Source of the DNA: Hufsiella ginkgonis
GTDB taxonomy: Bacteria; Bacteroidota; Bacteroidia; Sphingobacteriales; Sphingobacteriaceae
Direction: 5' to 3'
Length of the DNA stretch: 64,000 nt
Assembly: GCF_009834915.1 (NCBI RefSeq)
Contig: NZ_WVHS01000006.1
Coordinates: forward strand, 1 to 64,000
In this document: positions 42,865 through 51,971 of the stretch, one piece after another
Position numbering within the stretch: the first letter of the stretch is position 1
How the letters are laid out: each line of letters starts with the position of its first letter
The notes under the pieces: model-generated
What the model was told of the DNA's origin: nothing
What the model saw: only the letters and a program-made list of their open reading frames with translations
The model's database searches: none
Program-made: the position numbers and the translations under genes

Positions 42865-45071
42865 TTCCTTACCCGGCTTTGTTCAGCGCCTGCGCTGCCG
42901 GTATCGCGTTTCCTGGCATTTTTAATGGCAGCGCCGAAATTGCAGGAAAAGCCAAGGGTGAAAGCGCGGTTATGAAAATCGTTATGGTAAGTAGCCTCCG
43001 TGTTTTTTACGTTGGTAATGGTGCCTCCCGGCAGGTTGGAATAAAACACATCACGTACAGAGATTTTCAGCGAGGCTTTGTCCGAGAGCACTTTTTTTTG
43101 TAACCCAGTATTTACCTGGGCCTGGGTGAAATGTTTAAACTGGCCGTCCGTTTTAGGCGTGACGTAAAAGCTGTAGAGTTCTGCCGTCCAGCCATGCCCA
43201 AGGCTAAACTGGTTGTTTACGGTGCTTAGCAAGTATACCTGGTGATTGTGGAGATAGCTATCGTTCAACACGCTTTTATCGCCGTTGTAATAAACCTCGC
43301 TATATATATTTAAACTCCACCACCTCACCGGTTTTAACGCAAGCGTGGCATTAACGCCGTAATAAACGCTTTGCCCGAGGTTCCTGTTCTGGCTGATAAA
43401 GTTGCCGCCGCTTTGCGTGATCGTTTCTACCTGGTAATCTTTCGTGAAATTGAAGAGCGCCGTGATTGTAAGCAGGTTCTTGTAGCTGTACGAGATTTCG
43501 TAGTTGGCCGAGAACTGCGGCCGCAGGAACGGGTTTCCCGAAATATATGAATACCGGTCGAGAATGGTCACAAAAGGGTTTAGGTCTTTGTAATAAGGCC
43601 GCCCGATCCGCCGGCTGTAAGAGAGGTTGAGCAGGTGACGGCCGCTGCTATCCATTTTCAAAGACAGGTAAGCAGTGGGAAATAGGCTGGTATAATGCTG
43701 TGTGAATGAAGAATCCGTACGCAGCTTATTGCCGGGCTGGTGGCCGTTCAGCCTCGTGTTTTCTGCCCTTAGCCCGGCTTGCAGCGTCAGCCGTTTTAGT
43801 TCTTTGCTAACATTAACGTAGCCTGCATGAATATGTTCTTTATAAAGAAACCGGTTAGTCCGGTTATAATCGGGTGTACTTACATTGTCCACGACATTGA
43901 AATAGTTAGCCGCATTATCTGTATTTACATAACTGGTTTTTAACCCGGCTTCTGCTTTAGTGCGCCGGGTAAACGGGTGTACATAATCTGTTTTTACCGC
44001 GTAAATCGCAATGTCAGCCGGCAAGTTATCGGTGATCCGCTGGGTACTTTTCAGGCTGTTATCAGGCAGAAATGCGTTGTTCAGGAACGACTGGCTGCCC
44101 CGCGACCTGTATTTCAGGTGATCCAGGTCGGCAGTAAGCATCCTTCCGCGGGAATTTAGCTGCCGGCCGAAGTTGAGGTTCACGCCAAGATTCCGGAACC
44201 TGTTCCTGGTCAGGTTATCCGCCGCGATGGTCGAATCTATCACCCGGTCACTTCCATACAGCCAACTAGTGGTCTGGTTAGGTGTGCGGCCGGAAGTGGC
44301 GGAGCCGGTAAACACGATACCCAGCGTGGTTTTATCCGATGCATAGTAATCTGCCCCGAGCTTTACATTACCGTTATCGGAAGAGGATTGGAAGAACGAT
44401 TCGCCGTCGTATACCGACAATATGTTGCCGCTGTTGTTAAAATACCTGCGGCTGATCTCCATTTTGCGGTAGTTGTTCTGTTTATTATAGGCGATGTCTG
44501 CAAATACGTTCACCTTATTTACGCGGTAGTTCAGGTTCATGCTTTCGCCGGTGCGCCAGAACTTCGCTTTCCCCACATTCGCAGCCGCCGAGCCGTTGAA
44601 TCCCTTCGCCTTTGATTTTTTTGTTTTGATGTTGATCACTCCAGCATTGCCCGCCGCATCGTATTTGGCCGGCGGATTTGGCATCAGCTCGATCTTGTCA
44701 AGCGACGAAGCCGGAAGCGACCTGAGGTAAGCAACCAGGTCGTCGCCGGAAAGATAGGTTGGCTTGTCGTCGATCAGGATCATCACGCCCGGCCTGCCCT
44801 TGAAAGAAATCTTCCCGTTTTCGTCGACCATTACACCGGGCGATTGTTCAAGCACTTCAAGCGCCGTAGCGCCCGTGGCGGTGATCAGTGCGCCTACGTT
44901 TACCACCGTACGGTCGATCTTCTGCTCTATCAAAGACTTTTGCCCGGTAACGGCGATCTCTTTAAGGTTGGTGGTGCTGGTTTTGCTGGTATCTGCTTTA
45001 CCCTGCGCATTCGCTCCGTAAGGAGCAAAGAGGTACCACACAGCGGTTAGGCCAGCCATTATTTTTTTCAT
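42861..45071 (-). CDS. TonB-dependent outer-membrane receptor (OMP_b-brl_3 type)
   Basis: This 736-residue protein has signal MKKIMAGLTAVWYLFAPYGA and a TonB plug (DRTVVNVGALITATGATALE, VLEQSPGVMVDENGKISFKG, LPASSLDKIELMPNPPAKYD). A 22-strand barrel of the outer membrane beta-barrel family 3 kind follows (INIKTKKSKAKGFNGSAAAN, LLNLSYSRRIGRPYYKDLNP). The carboxypeptidase-regulatory-like domain usual at the front is absent. It is the last gene of the minus-strand run led by the ECF sigma factor, and its ligand is unknown. Confidence 0.88.
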   Translation of the reverse strand: MKKIMAGLTAVWYLFAPYGANAQGKADTSKTSTTNLKEIAVTGQKSLIEQKIDRTVVNVGALITATGATALEVLEQSPGVMVDENGKISFKGRPGVMILIDDKPTYLSGDDLVAYLRSLPASSLDKIELMPNPPAKYDAAGNAGVINIKTKKSKAKGFNGSAAANVGKAKFWRTGESMNLNYRVNKVNVFADIAYNKQNNYRKMEISRRYFNNSGNILSVYDGESFFQSSSDNGNVKLGADYYASDKTTLGIVFTGSATSGRTPNQTTSWLYGSDRVIDSTIAADNLTRNRFRNLGVNLNFGRQLNSRGRMLTADLDHLKYRSRGSQSFLNNAFLPDNSLKSTQRITDNLPADIAIYAVKTDYVHPFTRRTKAEAGLKTSYVNTDNAANYFNVVDNVSTPDYNRTNRFLYKEHIHAGYVNVSKELKRLTLQAGLRAENTRLNGHQPGNKLRTDSSFTQHYTSLFPTAYLSLKMDSSGRHLLNLSYSRRIGRPYYKDLNPFVTILDRYSYISGNPFLRPQFSANYEISYSYKNLLTITALFNFTKDYQVETITQSGGNFISQNRNLGQSVYYGVNATLALKPVRWWSLNIYSEVYYNGDKSVLNDSYLHNHQVYLLSTVNNQFSLGHGWTAELYSFYVTPKTDGQFKHFTQAQVNTGLQKKVLSDKASLKISVRDVFYSNLPGGTITNVKNTEATYHNDFHNRAFTLGFSCNFGAAIKNARKRDTGSAGAEQSRVRN

Positions 45072-45218
45072 GATGTGGTTGGTTGGGATAAGCAGGTTCG
45101 CAGAAACACGAATCTCAGGATGCCGGACTACGCAAAAGAAAGCTCCGTGCTCCCATGTACCGCAGTAAAGCGGCGGGTAATCAAACCACGAAGCTCACGT
45201 AGGGCGCAGCGATATCTT

Positions 45219-46037
45219 TTACTTCGCTTTGCGGATATAGATATTCCCGTTCATATTTTTCATCAGCATTTCCGGGCCGCCGCCGCCGATCTTGCCGTTG
45301 ATCCAGTCCTCGATCATGATGCGGTAAGTTCCGTTGGTGCTGGTTTTGGTTGACTTGGGCTGTGAGCTGTCGGTGGCCATGTCGAAGTCGCTGAATACGT
45401 CGCCGCGGTCAGACTTCAACTTCAAATTTGCTTTAAGGGTAGCCGGAAAGGTGACATCCACATTCCCGTTCAGGGTGGTAAACGCCATGGGTGCCGTGCC
45501 GTCCACAGACTTAAAGGACACATTGACGCTGCCATTAACCGTATTGGCAACCACAGAACCCGATACATTTTCTGCCTTAATGCCCCCGTTCGTATTGGAG
45601 AGCTCGAGATCGCCACCGATATTGCTCACGGAGATCGTTCCGCCGTTTACCGTTCTCAGTTTAATATTCGTGGCCGATATGGGGACTTTGATGTTCAGCA
45701 CCAGGCGGCTTACCGGTATACCGGAACCCACTGTTACCGTGTTATGTTCTTCGCGGGCAGTGATGTCTACGCTGCCTCCGCTTGATAAACGCCTCATGCC
45801 ATTGGCCGTTCTTTCATTTTTCCGGGGCGCATCGCCTTGTACGTCGATCACGATCTCTTTGCCTGCGTAACCGGTTACGTTAATAGAGCCCGAGGTAAGG
45901 TTAACCACCAGTTTGCAGGGTTTGGCAGGATCGCTCAACGGCACCGTCAATTGTTCTTTAGCATCGCTTTGCGCGAAAAGTGCTCCCGAAAGGCACCCGG
46001 CCAGGAAGAACATGGGTATGAATTTGATTGCTTTCAT
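45219..46037 (-). CDS. DUF4097 beta-helix protein (second copy)
   Basis: This 272-residue exported protein starts MKAIKFIPMFFLAGCLSGALFAQ, with a Cys that could be a lipobox. A DUF4097 right-handed beta structure is read from repeated phrases NTNGGIKAENVSG, NTVNGSVNVSFKS, TTLNGNVDVTFPA and MLMKNMNGNIYIRKAK. These proteins are linked to ECF/anti-sigma modules but have no defined activity. It is separated by 10 bp from its paralogue upstream, indicating a tandem duplication within the operon. Confidence 0.85.
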   Translation of the reverse strand: MKAIKFIPMFFLAGCLSGALFAQSDAKEQLTVPLSDPAKPCKLVVNLTSGSINVTGYAGKEIVIDVQGDAPRKNERTANGMRRLSSGGSVDITAREEHNTVTVGSGIPVSRLVLNIKVPISATNIKLRTVNGGTISVSNIGGDLELSNTNGGIKAENVSGSVVANTVNGSVNVSFKSVDGTAPMAFTTLNGNVDVTFPATLKANLKLKSDRGDVFSDFDMATDSSQPKSTKTSTNGTYRIMIEDWINGKIGGGGPEMLMKNMNGNIYIRKAK

Positions 46038-46047
46038 GATTTTTAAG

Positions 46048-46926
46048 TTAAGACTTTTTAAGATATATATTACCGTTCAGGGTTTCGAAGGTGAAGAGCT
46101 TGCCACCTGCGCCTACTTTTATTTCCGTTCTTTTTGAGAGCTTGTACATGGTCTCACCGTTCTTTTTGGTTTGTGATTTCTCCACTTTACCTGGCAGTAC
46201 TTCCGTATCCGGGAAATCGGTGTAGAATTGGCCATTCATGCTTTTGAATTGGACGTTGGCCGCCAGCGAGGAAGGAAAAGTAACCTCCAGTTTCCCATTA
46301 ATGGTATAATATGACGAGGCTTCGGTGGGAATGGCGAGGTAGTTTACCGTAACGTTGCCGTTGATGGTGCGGATATTGGAGGTTCCCTTGGCATTTACTA
46401 CCGTGATAGGGCCGTTCACGTTGTTCGCCTGGAGCGAACCGTACACGTCTTTGATCCCGATCGAGCCTTTATTTACCGTAGAAGCACAAACATTCATGTT
46501 GAAAGGTACTTTTACCGTATATTCCAGTTCCACGCGATACCGGATCCTGCGGCGGCCGTCGTCCCAGTTCCGGCTGCGGCGCGGACGGGTTTCATAAGGC
46601 GACGTACTGTAAGAAAGGATGCTGTCTGCCTTTTGCTCAAACTCCAGCTTATACTCCGCTTTCGCGGCAGCCATTTCTTCGGCGTTGTCTGCCACGATGG
46701 TTTTATCGATCTCGATGCTCACCGTGCTGCCGGAATAGCCTTCTACGTTAACTGTTCCATGCATGTTGTAGATGGCCAGCACCGTTGCCGCAGCGGGCTT
46801 CTGCAGCGTAAACTGCTTGCTGATATGTTCTTTAAACTCTTGTTTCGAGTCCTGGGCACAAGTTGTGACCTGGGCAAAGCAGAGGCTCCATCCCGCCGAA
46901 AGCAGGATCCATTTGTTTGTTTTCAT
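46048..46926 (-). CDS. DUF4097 beta-helix protein (first copy)
   Basis: This 292-residue exported protein has signal MKTNKWILLSAGWSLCFAQV, then a basic stretch with RPRRSRNWDDGRRRIRY. DUF4097 repeats follow (NVNGPITVVNAKGTSN, RTINGNVTVNYLAIPTE, TINGKLEVTFPSS, FETLNGNIYLKKS). It resembles the neighbouring paralogue in repeat layout and length. The start lies 11 bp after the HEAT-repeat anti-sigma gene. Confidence 0.85.
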   Translation of the reverse strand: MKTNKWILLSAGWSLCFAQVTTCAQDSKQEFKEHISKQFTLQKPAAATVLAIYNMHGTVNVEGYSGSTVSIEIDKTIVADNAEEMAAAKAEYKLEFEQKADSILSYSTSPYETRPRRSRNWDDGRRRIRYRVELEYTVKVPFNMNVCASTVNKGSIGIKDVYGSLQANNVNGPITVVNAKGTSNIRTINGNVTVNYLAIPTEASSYYTINGKLEVTFPSSLAANVQFKSMNGQFYTDFPDTEVLPGKVEKSQTKKNGETMYKLSKRTEIKVGAGGKLFTFETLNGNIYLKKS

Positions 46927-46937
46927 CTTAAACCGGG

Positions 46938-47756
46938 TTAAATTAAACTGTTGATAGTTTGGTTGATCTTCTCCCTCACACCGTGGTCGAGGTCTTTTTG
47001 TCGCAATAGTTTTTTCAGTGATCCTACCGAGCGTTTCTCCTGAAGCTTCAGCATCACATCGGCAATGGCCGACTGCATAAGCGGGTCCTTCTGCCCGGTA
47101 ATGGACCGGATCAGTCCTTCACGCACTTCCGGGTAAGCCGCCATGCCGCTGAGCGCATCGAGGGTGCTCAGGCGCACATTCACGTTCGGGTCGTTATCCA
47201 GGGTGGTCAGTAAAGCATCGATCACCTGGGCATCGGCCTGTTTCAGTTCGGTGGTATAACTCACCGCGCGCATTCTTTCGGAGGCCGAGGGATTTTCGAG
47301 CATGGTAAGCATCATGGTTTGTTTCAGCTCGGTAACCTGGGCGCTGAGTACTTTCAGCTGCTGTCCCTGGTCGCCCGTTTTCTGCGGAACGGCCACCCAC
47401 CAGGTGATCGCAAAACCGGCCAGTATCACCGCCAGGTTATAAGCCATCGGCCAGCGGGGCTGCACCTTCCATAACCGTTTCCATTGTTCTTTCAGCGTGT
47501 CCCACGCCGTATTTTCTTCCTCTTTAACCGATTCCTTGTAGGTTTCAAGCATCGCCTGGAATTTTACCTTCAGGTAGGCCGAAGGCACGGGCGTTTCTAC
47601 TGCTTCCATCTCGCCCCATAGTTGCTTAAAAGACACCAGCTCCAGCGTACAATCCGGGCATCCCGCCAGGTGCCGTTCTACCTTTTCCTTTTCGGCCGGG
47701 GCCAGCTCGTGGTTTACCAGGTCTGTAAACAGTTCTTCACATTGCGCACATTTCAT
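46938..47756 (-). CDS. Zinc-finger anti-sigma factor with HEAT-like repeats
   Basis: This 272-residue protein has the zf-HC2 anti-sigma domain at the start (MKCAQCEELFTDLVNHELAP with HLAGCPDCTLELVSF). One membrane helix follows (YNLAVILAGFAITWWVAV, about residue 106-123). The periplasmic part has HEAT-like helices (VIDALLTTLDNDPNVNVRLS, TLDALSGMAAYPEVREGLIR). It should hold the ECF sigma factor inactive until a signal arrives. The HEAT-like outer domain is a common Bacteroidota form. Confidence 0.88.
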   Translation of the reverse strand: MKCAQCEELFTDLVNHELAPAEKEKVERHLAGCPDCTLELVSFKQLWGEMEAVETPVPSAYLKVKFQAMLETYKESVKEEENTAWDTLKEQWKRLWKVQPRWPMAYNLAVILAGFAITWWVAVPQKTGDQGQQLKVLSAQVTELKQTMMLTMLENPSASERMRAVSYTTELKQADAQVIDALLTTLDNDPNVNVRLSTLDALSGMAAYPEVREGLIRSITGQKDPLMQSAIADVMLKLQEKRSVGSLKKLLRQKDLDHGVREKINQTINSLI

Positions 47757-47767
47757 CTTTTTCCTGT

Positions 47768-48319
47768 TTATTGTTCCATCCGTACATAAATACTTTTCAG
47801 TTCCTGCATCGCCCGGTGTACACGCGTTCTGATGGCGGTTTCCGAGGCGCCCAGGATATCGGCTATCTCGTGGTACTTAAGCTCCTGGAACTTGTTTAAC
47901 GTAAGTACCTCGCGATAATCCTCGCTCAGCCGGGCCATCGCCTTCTGTAAAGCGAGTTTAGCCTGTTTTTTTTCCAGGTGTTCTTCTGGCGTTAAGCCTG
48001 CGGCGACGTGACTTGCCACAACTTCCACACTTTCGCCAGACATCGCTAATTTCTTTCTTCTAACCTGGTCTTTCAGCACATTACGCGCGATCGAATACAT
48101 CCAGTGCTTCACCTCACCGCTTCCGGTAAAGGTATGGCGGTACTTCAGCATCTTGTAAAAAACCTGCTGCACCATGTCCTCACTGGTTTCCCGCTGGTAG
48201 GTCATGTGGAACAGGAAGCCGTAGAGCGGACGGTTATACCGCTCGAAAAGCAACCCGATCTTATCCAGGTCGCCGGCTTTTACTTTAAGCATGATCGAGT
48301 TGTCGGTCAGCGTATTCAA
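47768..48319 (-). CDS. ECF-type RNA polymerase sigma factor
   Basis: This 183-residue protein has region 2 (FERYNRPLYGFLFHMTYQRE, TSEDMVQQVFYKMLKYRH) and region 4 (LSEDYREVLTLNKFQELKYH, EIADILGASETAIRTRVHRA). It heads a five-gene minus-strand operon with its anti-sigma factor, two DUF4097 proteins and a TonB receptor, and probably drives that operon. No signal peptide; cytoplasmic. Confidence 0.92.
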   Translation of the reverse strand: MNTLTDNSIMLKVKAGDLDKIGLLFERYNRPLYGFLFHMTYQRETSEDMVQQVFYKMLKYRHTFTGSGEVKHWMYSIARNVLKDQVRRKKLAMSGESVEVVASHVAAGLTPEEHLEKKQAKLALQKAMARLSEDYREVLTLNKFQELKYHEIADILGASETAIRTRVHRAMQELKSIYVRMEQ

Positions 48320-48824
48320 TCAGTGGTCGCTTATGTGTTTATATGACTGGAAACTGCGGTTGCAGAATTTCGTTACAGGGAATATGAGATTTTTTTTAAA
48401 ATAAAAGAGAGATACGCCAAAATCAGGTTAAAGCAAGAAGGGGGAAGCGGCCGGTTTTCGTCTTGGGCTGCCGGTGGAGGGCCGGCGCCTCCGTTCCTTA
48501 GTAAGTTCAGGTGAATACGCTAACCCATAAGAAAATTCATTATACGGATGTATAATATACACCAAATCGTTGAATTTACCGGTAATTAGCCAAATTTTAA
48601 ATCAAAATCGATTATTAAATATCAAAGTCGCCCATTAACACCATATAATGTTTCTTTTACCGGAGTATACCAATTTTTTCTGGTGATTTTTACCATTAAC
48701 GGCAGTGATTTTATACTTTTTAATAAATAAAAGAGGAAAAATTAAAAACTATTAAAAAACAGCCTTCAAATTCACGAATTTTTCATTTAGTTTTACTACC
48801 GAAACAAAATTTAAAAATTAGCGT
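48320..48824. other. AT-rich intergenic region before SusC
   Basis: About 500 bp lie between the divergent ECF sigma and SusC genes. The half nearest SusC is very AT-rich with runs of A and T, suited to a promoter, but no exact TTG-N19-TAnnTTTG pair could be assigned. No gene or strong hairpin is seen. Confidence 0.5.
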
Positions 48825-51800
48825 ATGAAAAAAAATTTACGAATGGTCATGCTATTCCTATGCATGATTGGAATTAACGCGTATGCACAGGACCGGGTAG
48901 TCACCGGAACGGTGACAGACAAGGCCGATGGTATCGGTTTGCCTGGCGTAAGCGTCGTAGTTAAGGGTACCCGCCAGGGCTCACAAACAAATGCCGCAGG
49001 GAAATTTATCATCACAGCTCCTGCAGGCAGTAAAGTGTTAACAATTACATCCCTTGGCTACAAGTCGGTAGACGTTGATATCACGGACGGTCCAATCGTT
49101 ATCGCGTTGGAACCTGATGCAAAAAATCTTTCTGAGGTAGTAGTGGTTGGCGCTTTGGGTATCGAGCGTAAAGCGGGTGCCCTGGCTTATTCGGTAGCAA
49201 AAGTTTCCGGTGAGGACGTCAATGCCGCACACCCGAATAACCTTCAGAATGGTTTAGTGGGTAAGGTTTCCGGGCTTAATGTAAGTACCGTTAATAACGG
49301 TGTTAACGCAAGTACGCGTATCGACATCCGTGGCATTCGTTCTCTTACAGGTAATAATCAGCCCTTACTCGTAATCGATGGTTTACAAACGGACCTGTCT
49401 TATATCAACTCCATTAACCCTAATGACATTGCCGACGTCACCATTCTCAAGAGTGCCAGTGCGACGGCGCTTTACGGACCTGAAGGTGTGAACGGCGTTT
49501 TTGTGGTCACCACCAAGAAAGGGAAGCCTAATAAAGCTCCCCAGATCCAGTTCGGGCAAACTGCATACTTTGAACCGGTAGCTTATTTTCCTGAGTTACA
49601 AACCAAATTCGGCAGCGGTTCCGGGGAAGACGTTTTCGGTGATGGTGCTTATGATCCTATTGAGAACCAAAGCTGGGGGCCGATCTATACCGGCCTGGAA
49701 GTGGGTATCGGACGTGACGTAAACGGAAAGCCGGCAGGAACCGGTGTTGCGGGTGCCGATTATCAAAAAATCATCTATTCAGATAACTCACAGGCAAAAA
49801 AGGATTTCTTTGAAACGGGAAGGACGCTTCAAACAGATTTTTCCCTTACCGCCGGGGATAACAACAGCTCCTACTTTTTCTCCTTCCAAAATATCAAAAC
49901 CACCGGTACCGTACCAAAAGACGCCACTTACAGACGCTCATTGCGGCTGAATGCGGATAAAACGATCGGTAAATTTAAAATAGCGGGCAACATTCAATAC
50001 ACAAACAGGAAAGATGAAACAACCAGCATTGGTGTTTATAACCTGGTCATCAATAGCCCCGGATCTATCCCGCTTAGTAATTATAAAAACTACCAGGACC
50101 CAACCTCATGGGCACATCACGACCGCTATTTTAACGATTACTATGAAAACCCTTATGAAGCACTCGACAGGTCGCGCACTCATTTTAAAAACGACAAGTT
50201 TGTAGGTGGCATTACCATGACGTTTAAGCCAGCTTCATGGCTAACTTTAACCGAGCGCCCGGGCCTTACCCTGAACAACTCGACAGATCACAGCACGGTT
50301 GGATCAATCTACTATTCGGCGATTACTAAAGCTAACGCATATTTCGCCAGTTCTGATAAAACCGGAAGCGTTGCTGACGGTTCAGCTTATGGTAATAAAA
50401 TTCAGAATGAGCTTATCGCTAACATGGATAAGAAATTCGGAAAATTCAGAACCACCTTATTAGTGGGTAACCTGATCCGTGACACTTACAACAAGTCGGT
50501 AGACGTGTCTGGTTCCAACCTTGCCATTCCTACTTTGTATAATATCAACTCCGCAACAGGTATCCCCGGTGCGAATAGTTCGTTCAGCCAAACCCGTAAT
50601 TATGCGGTGTACGGGCAGTTCGATCTCAATTATAAAGGCTTTGCCAATATTCAGTTTACAGGCAGAAATGACTGGGATTCAAGATTGGCAAAGGAAAACC
50701 GCTCGTTCTTTTACCCGGGCGTGAACGGCGCGCTGATCCTTTCTGAAATGCTTCCTTCGATCGTAGACAACAAGATCTTAAACTATGCCAAGATCAGCGG
50801 AGGCTGGAGCAAAGCAGGTAACGTGAACATCAATGCTTATTCACTCGACAATACGTTCGGACAATCCGGCTCGTTCCCATACGGGTCACTTGCCGGCTAT
50901 ACCGCGAGCGGTTCATTACTGAACCCGAATATTAAGCCAGAAATTGTTGAATCGATGGAGGTCGGTACGGAACTCTCATTCTTTGACGGACGCGCAGGGT
51001 TCGAAGGGTCTTACTATATCTACAATAATGACGAGCAGGTAATCGATATCTCGGTTTCGACCGCAACAGGCTTCGGTTCAACTAAGGTAAACGCCGCGAA
51101 ATTCTGGAATAAAGGATTTGACCTTGACTTAAAGCTCATCCCCGTAAGAACAAACAGCATTACCTGGAACCTGAACGCCACTTACTCTTACAATGACAGT
51201 AAAGTATTATCACTTTACCAGGGTGTTGATCAGTTGGGTATCGGGAATACCGCGTACGTAATCACCGGTTTGCCGGCCTATACCCACCGTATCAGCGATT
51301 GGGTACGCGATCCTGAAGGACGTGTGGTAGTGAATTCGACAACAGGACTTCCATCAAAGGCGGCTACCACTATTATCGGCGACCGTGTGAACCCTAAACA
51401 CATTATCGGTGTGAATACCGAAGTAAACTACAAAGCTTTCAGCTTTAGCGCCGTCGCCGAATACCGCGGTGGAAATTATATCTACAATGACGTAGGTTCA
51501 TCATTAACCTTTACCGGTATCGACCGTTTATCGGCCATCAACAACCGTCAGAAGTTCGTTTTCCCCAATTCATCGTATACGCTTGACGGGGGGAAGACCT
51601 ACGTAGCAAACACCGACATCGCTGTAAATAACGCAAATTACGCTTTCCTGCAGGGTTCAACCTTCCGCACGCTGGGAACAAACTACTATGTTCCTGCAGA
51701 CTTCTGGAAGCTGAGAGAAGTGACTCTCGCCTACTCGGTACCCGCTAAATTATTGGCGAAAACTAAATATGTGAAGAGAGCAACGTTCGCGCTTATCGGC

Positions 51801-51947
51801 CGTAACCTTTTGATCATCAAGTCGAAAGCTAACTGGTGGACTGATCCGGAATTCTCAACTACTACTGGTAACCCAACTGGTACGACCAGTATCTCCCAAA
51901 CTCCGCCGACAAGGATATTCGGAGCGAACCTTAATGTTACCTTCTAG
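48825..51947 (+). CDS. SusC/RagA-type TonB-linked outer-membrane transporter
   Basis: This 1040-residue protein has signal MKKNLRMVMLFLCMIGINAY. A carboxypeptidase-like regulatory domain follows (VVTGTVTDKADGIGLPGVSV, VVVKGTRQGSQTNAAGKF), then the TonB plug with SEVVVVGALGIERKAGAL, NGLVGKVSGLNVSTVNNGVN and a 22-strand barrel. The plug motif usually written ALYGSRAANGV here reads ALYGPEGVNGVFVVTTKKGK. With the next gene it forms a SusCD import pair for an oligosaccharide or peptide. No glycosidase lies in this operon, so the substrate cannot be inferred. Confidence 0.95.
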   Translation: MKKNLRMVMLFLCMIGINAYAQDRVVTGTVTDKADGIGLPGVSVVVKGTRQGSQTNAAGKFIITAPAGSKVLTITSLGYKSVDVDITDGPIVIALEPDAKNLSEVVVVGALGIERKAGALAYSVAKVSGEDVNAAHPNNLQNGLVGKVSGLNVSTVNNGVNASTRIDIRGIRSLTGNNQPLLVIDGLQTDLSYINSINPNDIADVTILKSASATALYGPEGVNGVFVVTTKKGKPNKAPQIQFGQTAYFEPVAYFPELQTKFGSGSGEDVFGDGAYDPIENQSWGPIYTGLEVGIGRDVNGKPAGTGVAGADYQKIIYSDNSQAKKDFFETGRTLQTDFSLTAGDNNSSYFFSFQNIKTTGTVPKDATYRRSLRLNADKTIGKFKIAGNIQYTNRKDETTSIGVYNLVINSPGSIPLSNYKNYQDPTSWAHHDRYFNDYYENPYEALDRSRTHFKNDKFVGGITMTFKPASWLTLTERPGLTLNNSTDHSTVGSIYYSAITKANAYFASSDKTGSVADGSAYGNKIQNELIANMDKKFGKFRTTLLVGNLIRDTYNKSVDVSGSNLAIPTLYNINSATGIPGANSSFSQTRNYAVYGQFDLNYKGFANIQFTGRNDWDSRLAKENRSFFYPGVNGALILSEMLPSIVDNKILNYAKISGGWSKAGNVNINAYSLDNTFGQSGSFPYGSLAGYTASGSLLNPNIKPEIVESMEVGTELSFFDGRAGFEGSYYIYNNDEQVIDISVSTATGFGSTKVNAAKFWNKGFDLDLKLIPVRTNSITWNLNATYSYNDSKVLSLYQGVDQLGIGNTAYVITGLPAYTHRISDWVRDPEGRVVVNSTTGLPSKAATTIIGDRVNPKHIIGVNTEVNYKAFSFSAVAEYRGGNYIYNDVGSSLTFTGIDRLSAINNRQKFVFPNSSYTLDGGKTYVANTDIAVNNANYAFLQGSTFRTLGTNYYVPADFWKLREVTLAYSVPAKLLAKTKYVKRATFALIGRNLLIIKSKANWWTDPEFSTTTGNPTGTTSISQTPPTRIFGANLNVTF

Positions 51948-51971
51948 TAACACCACTAATTTAAAAGAAAC

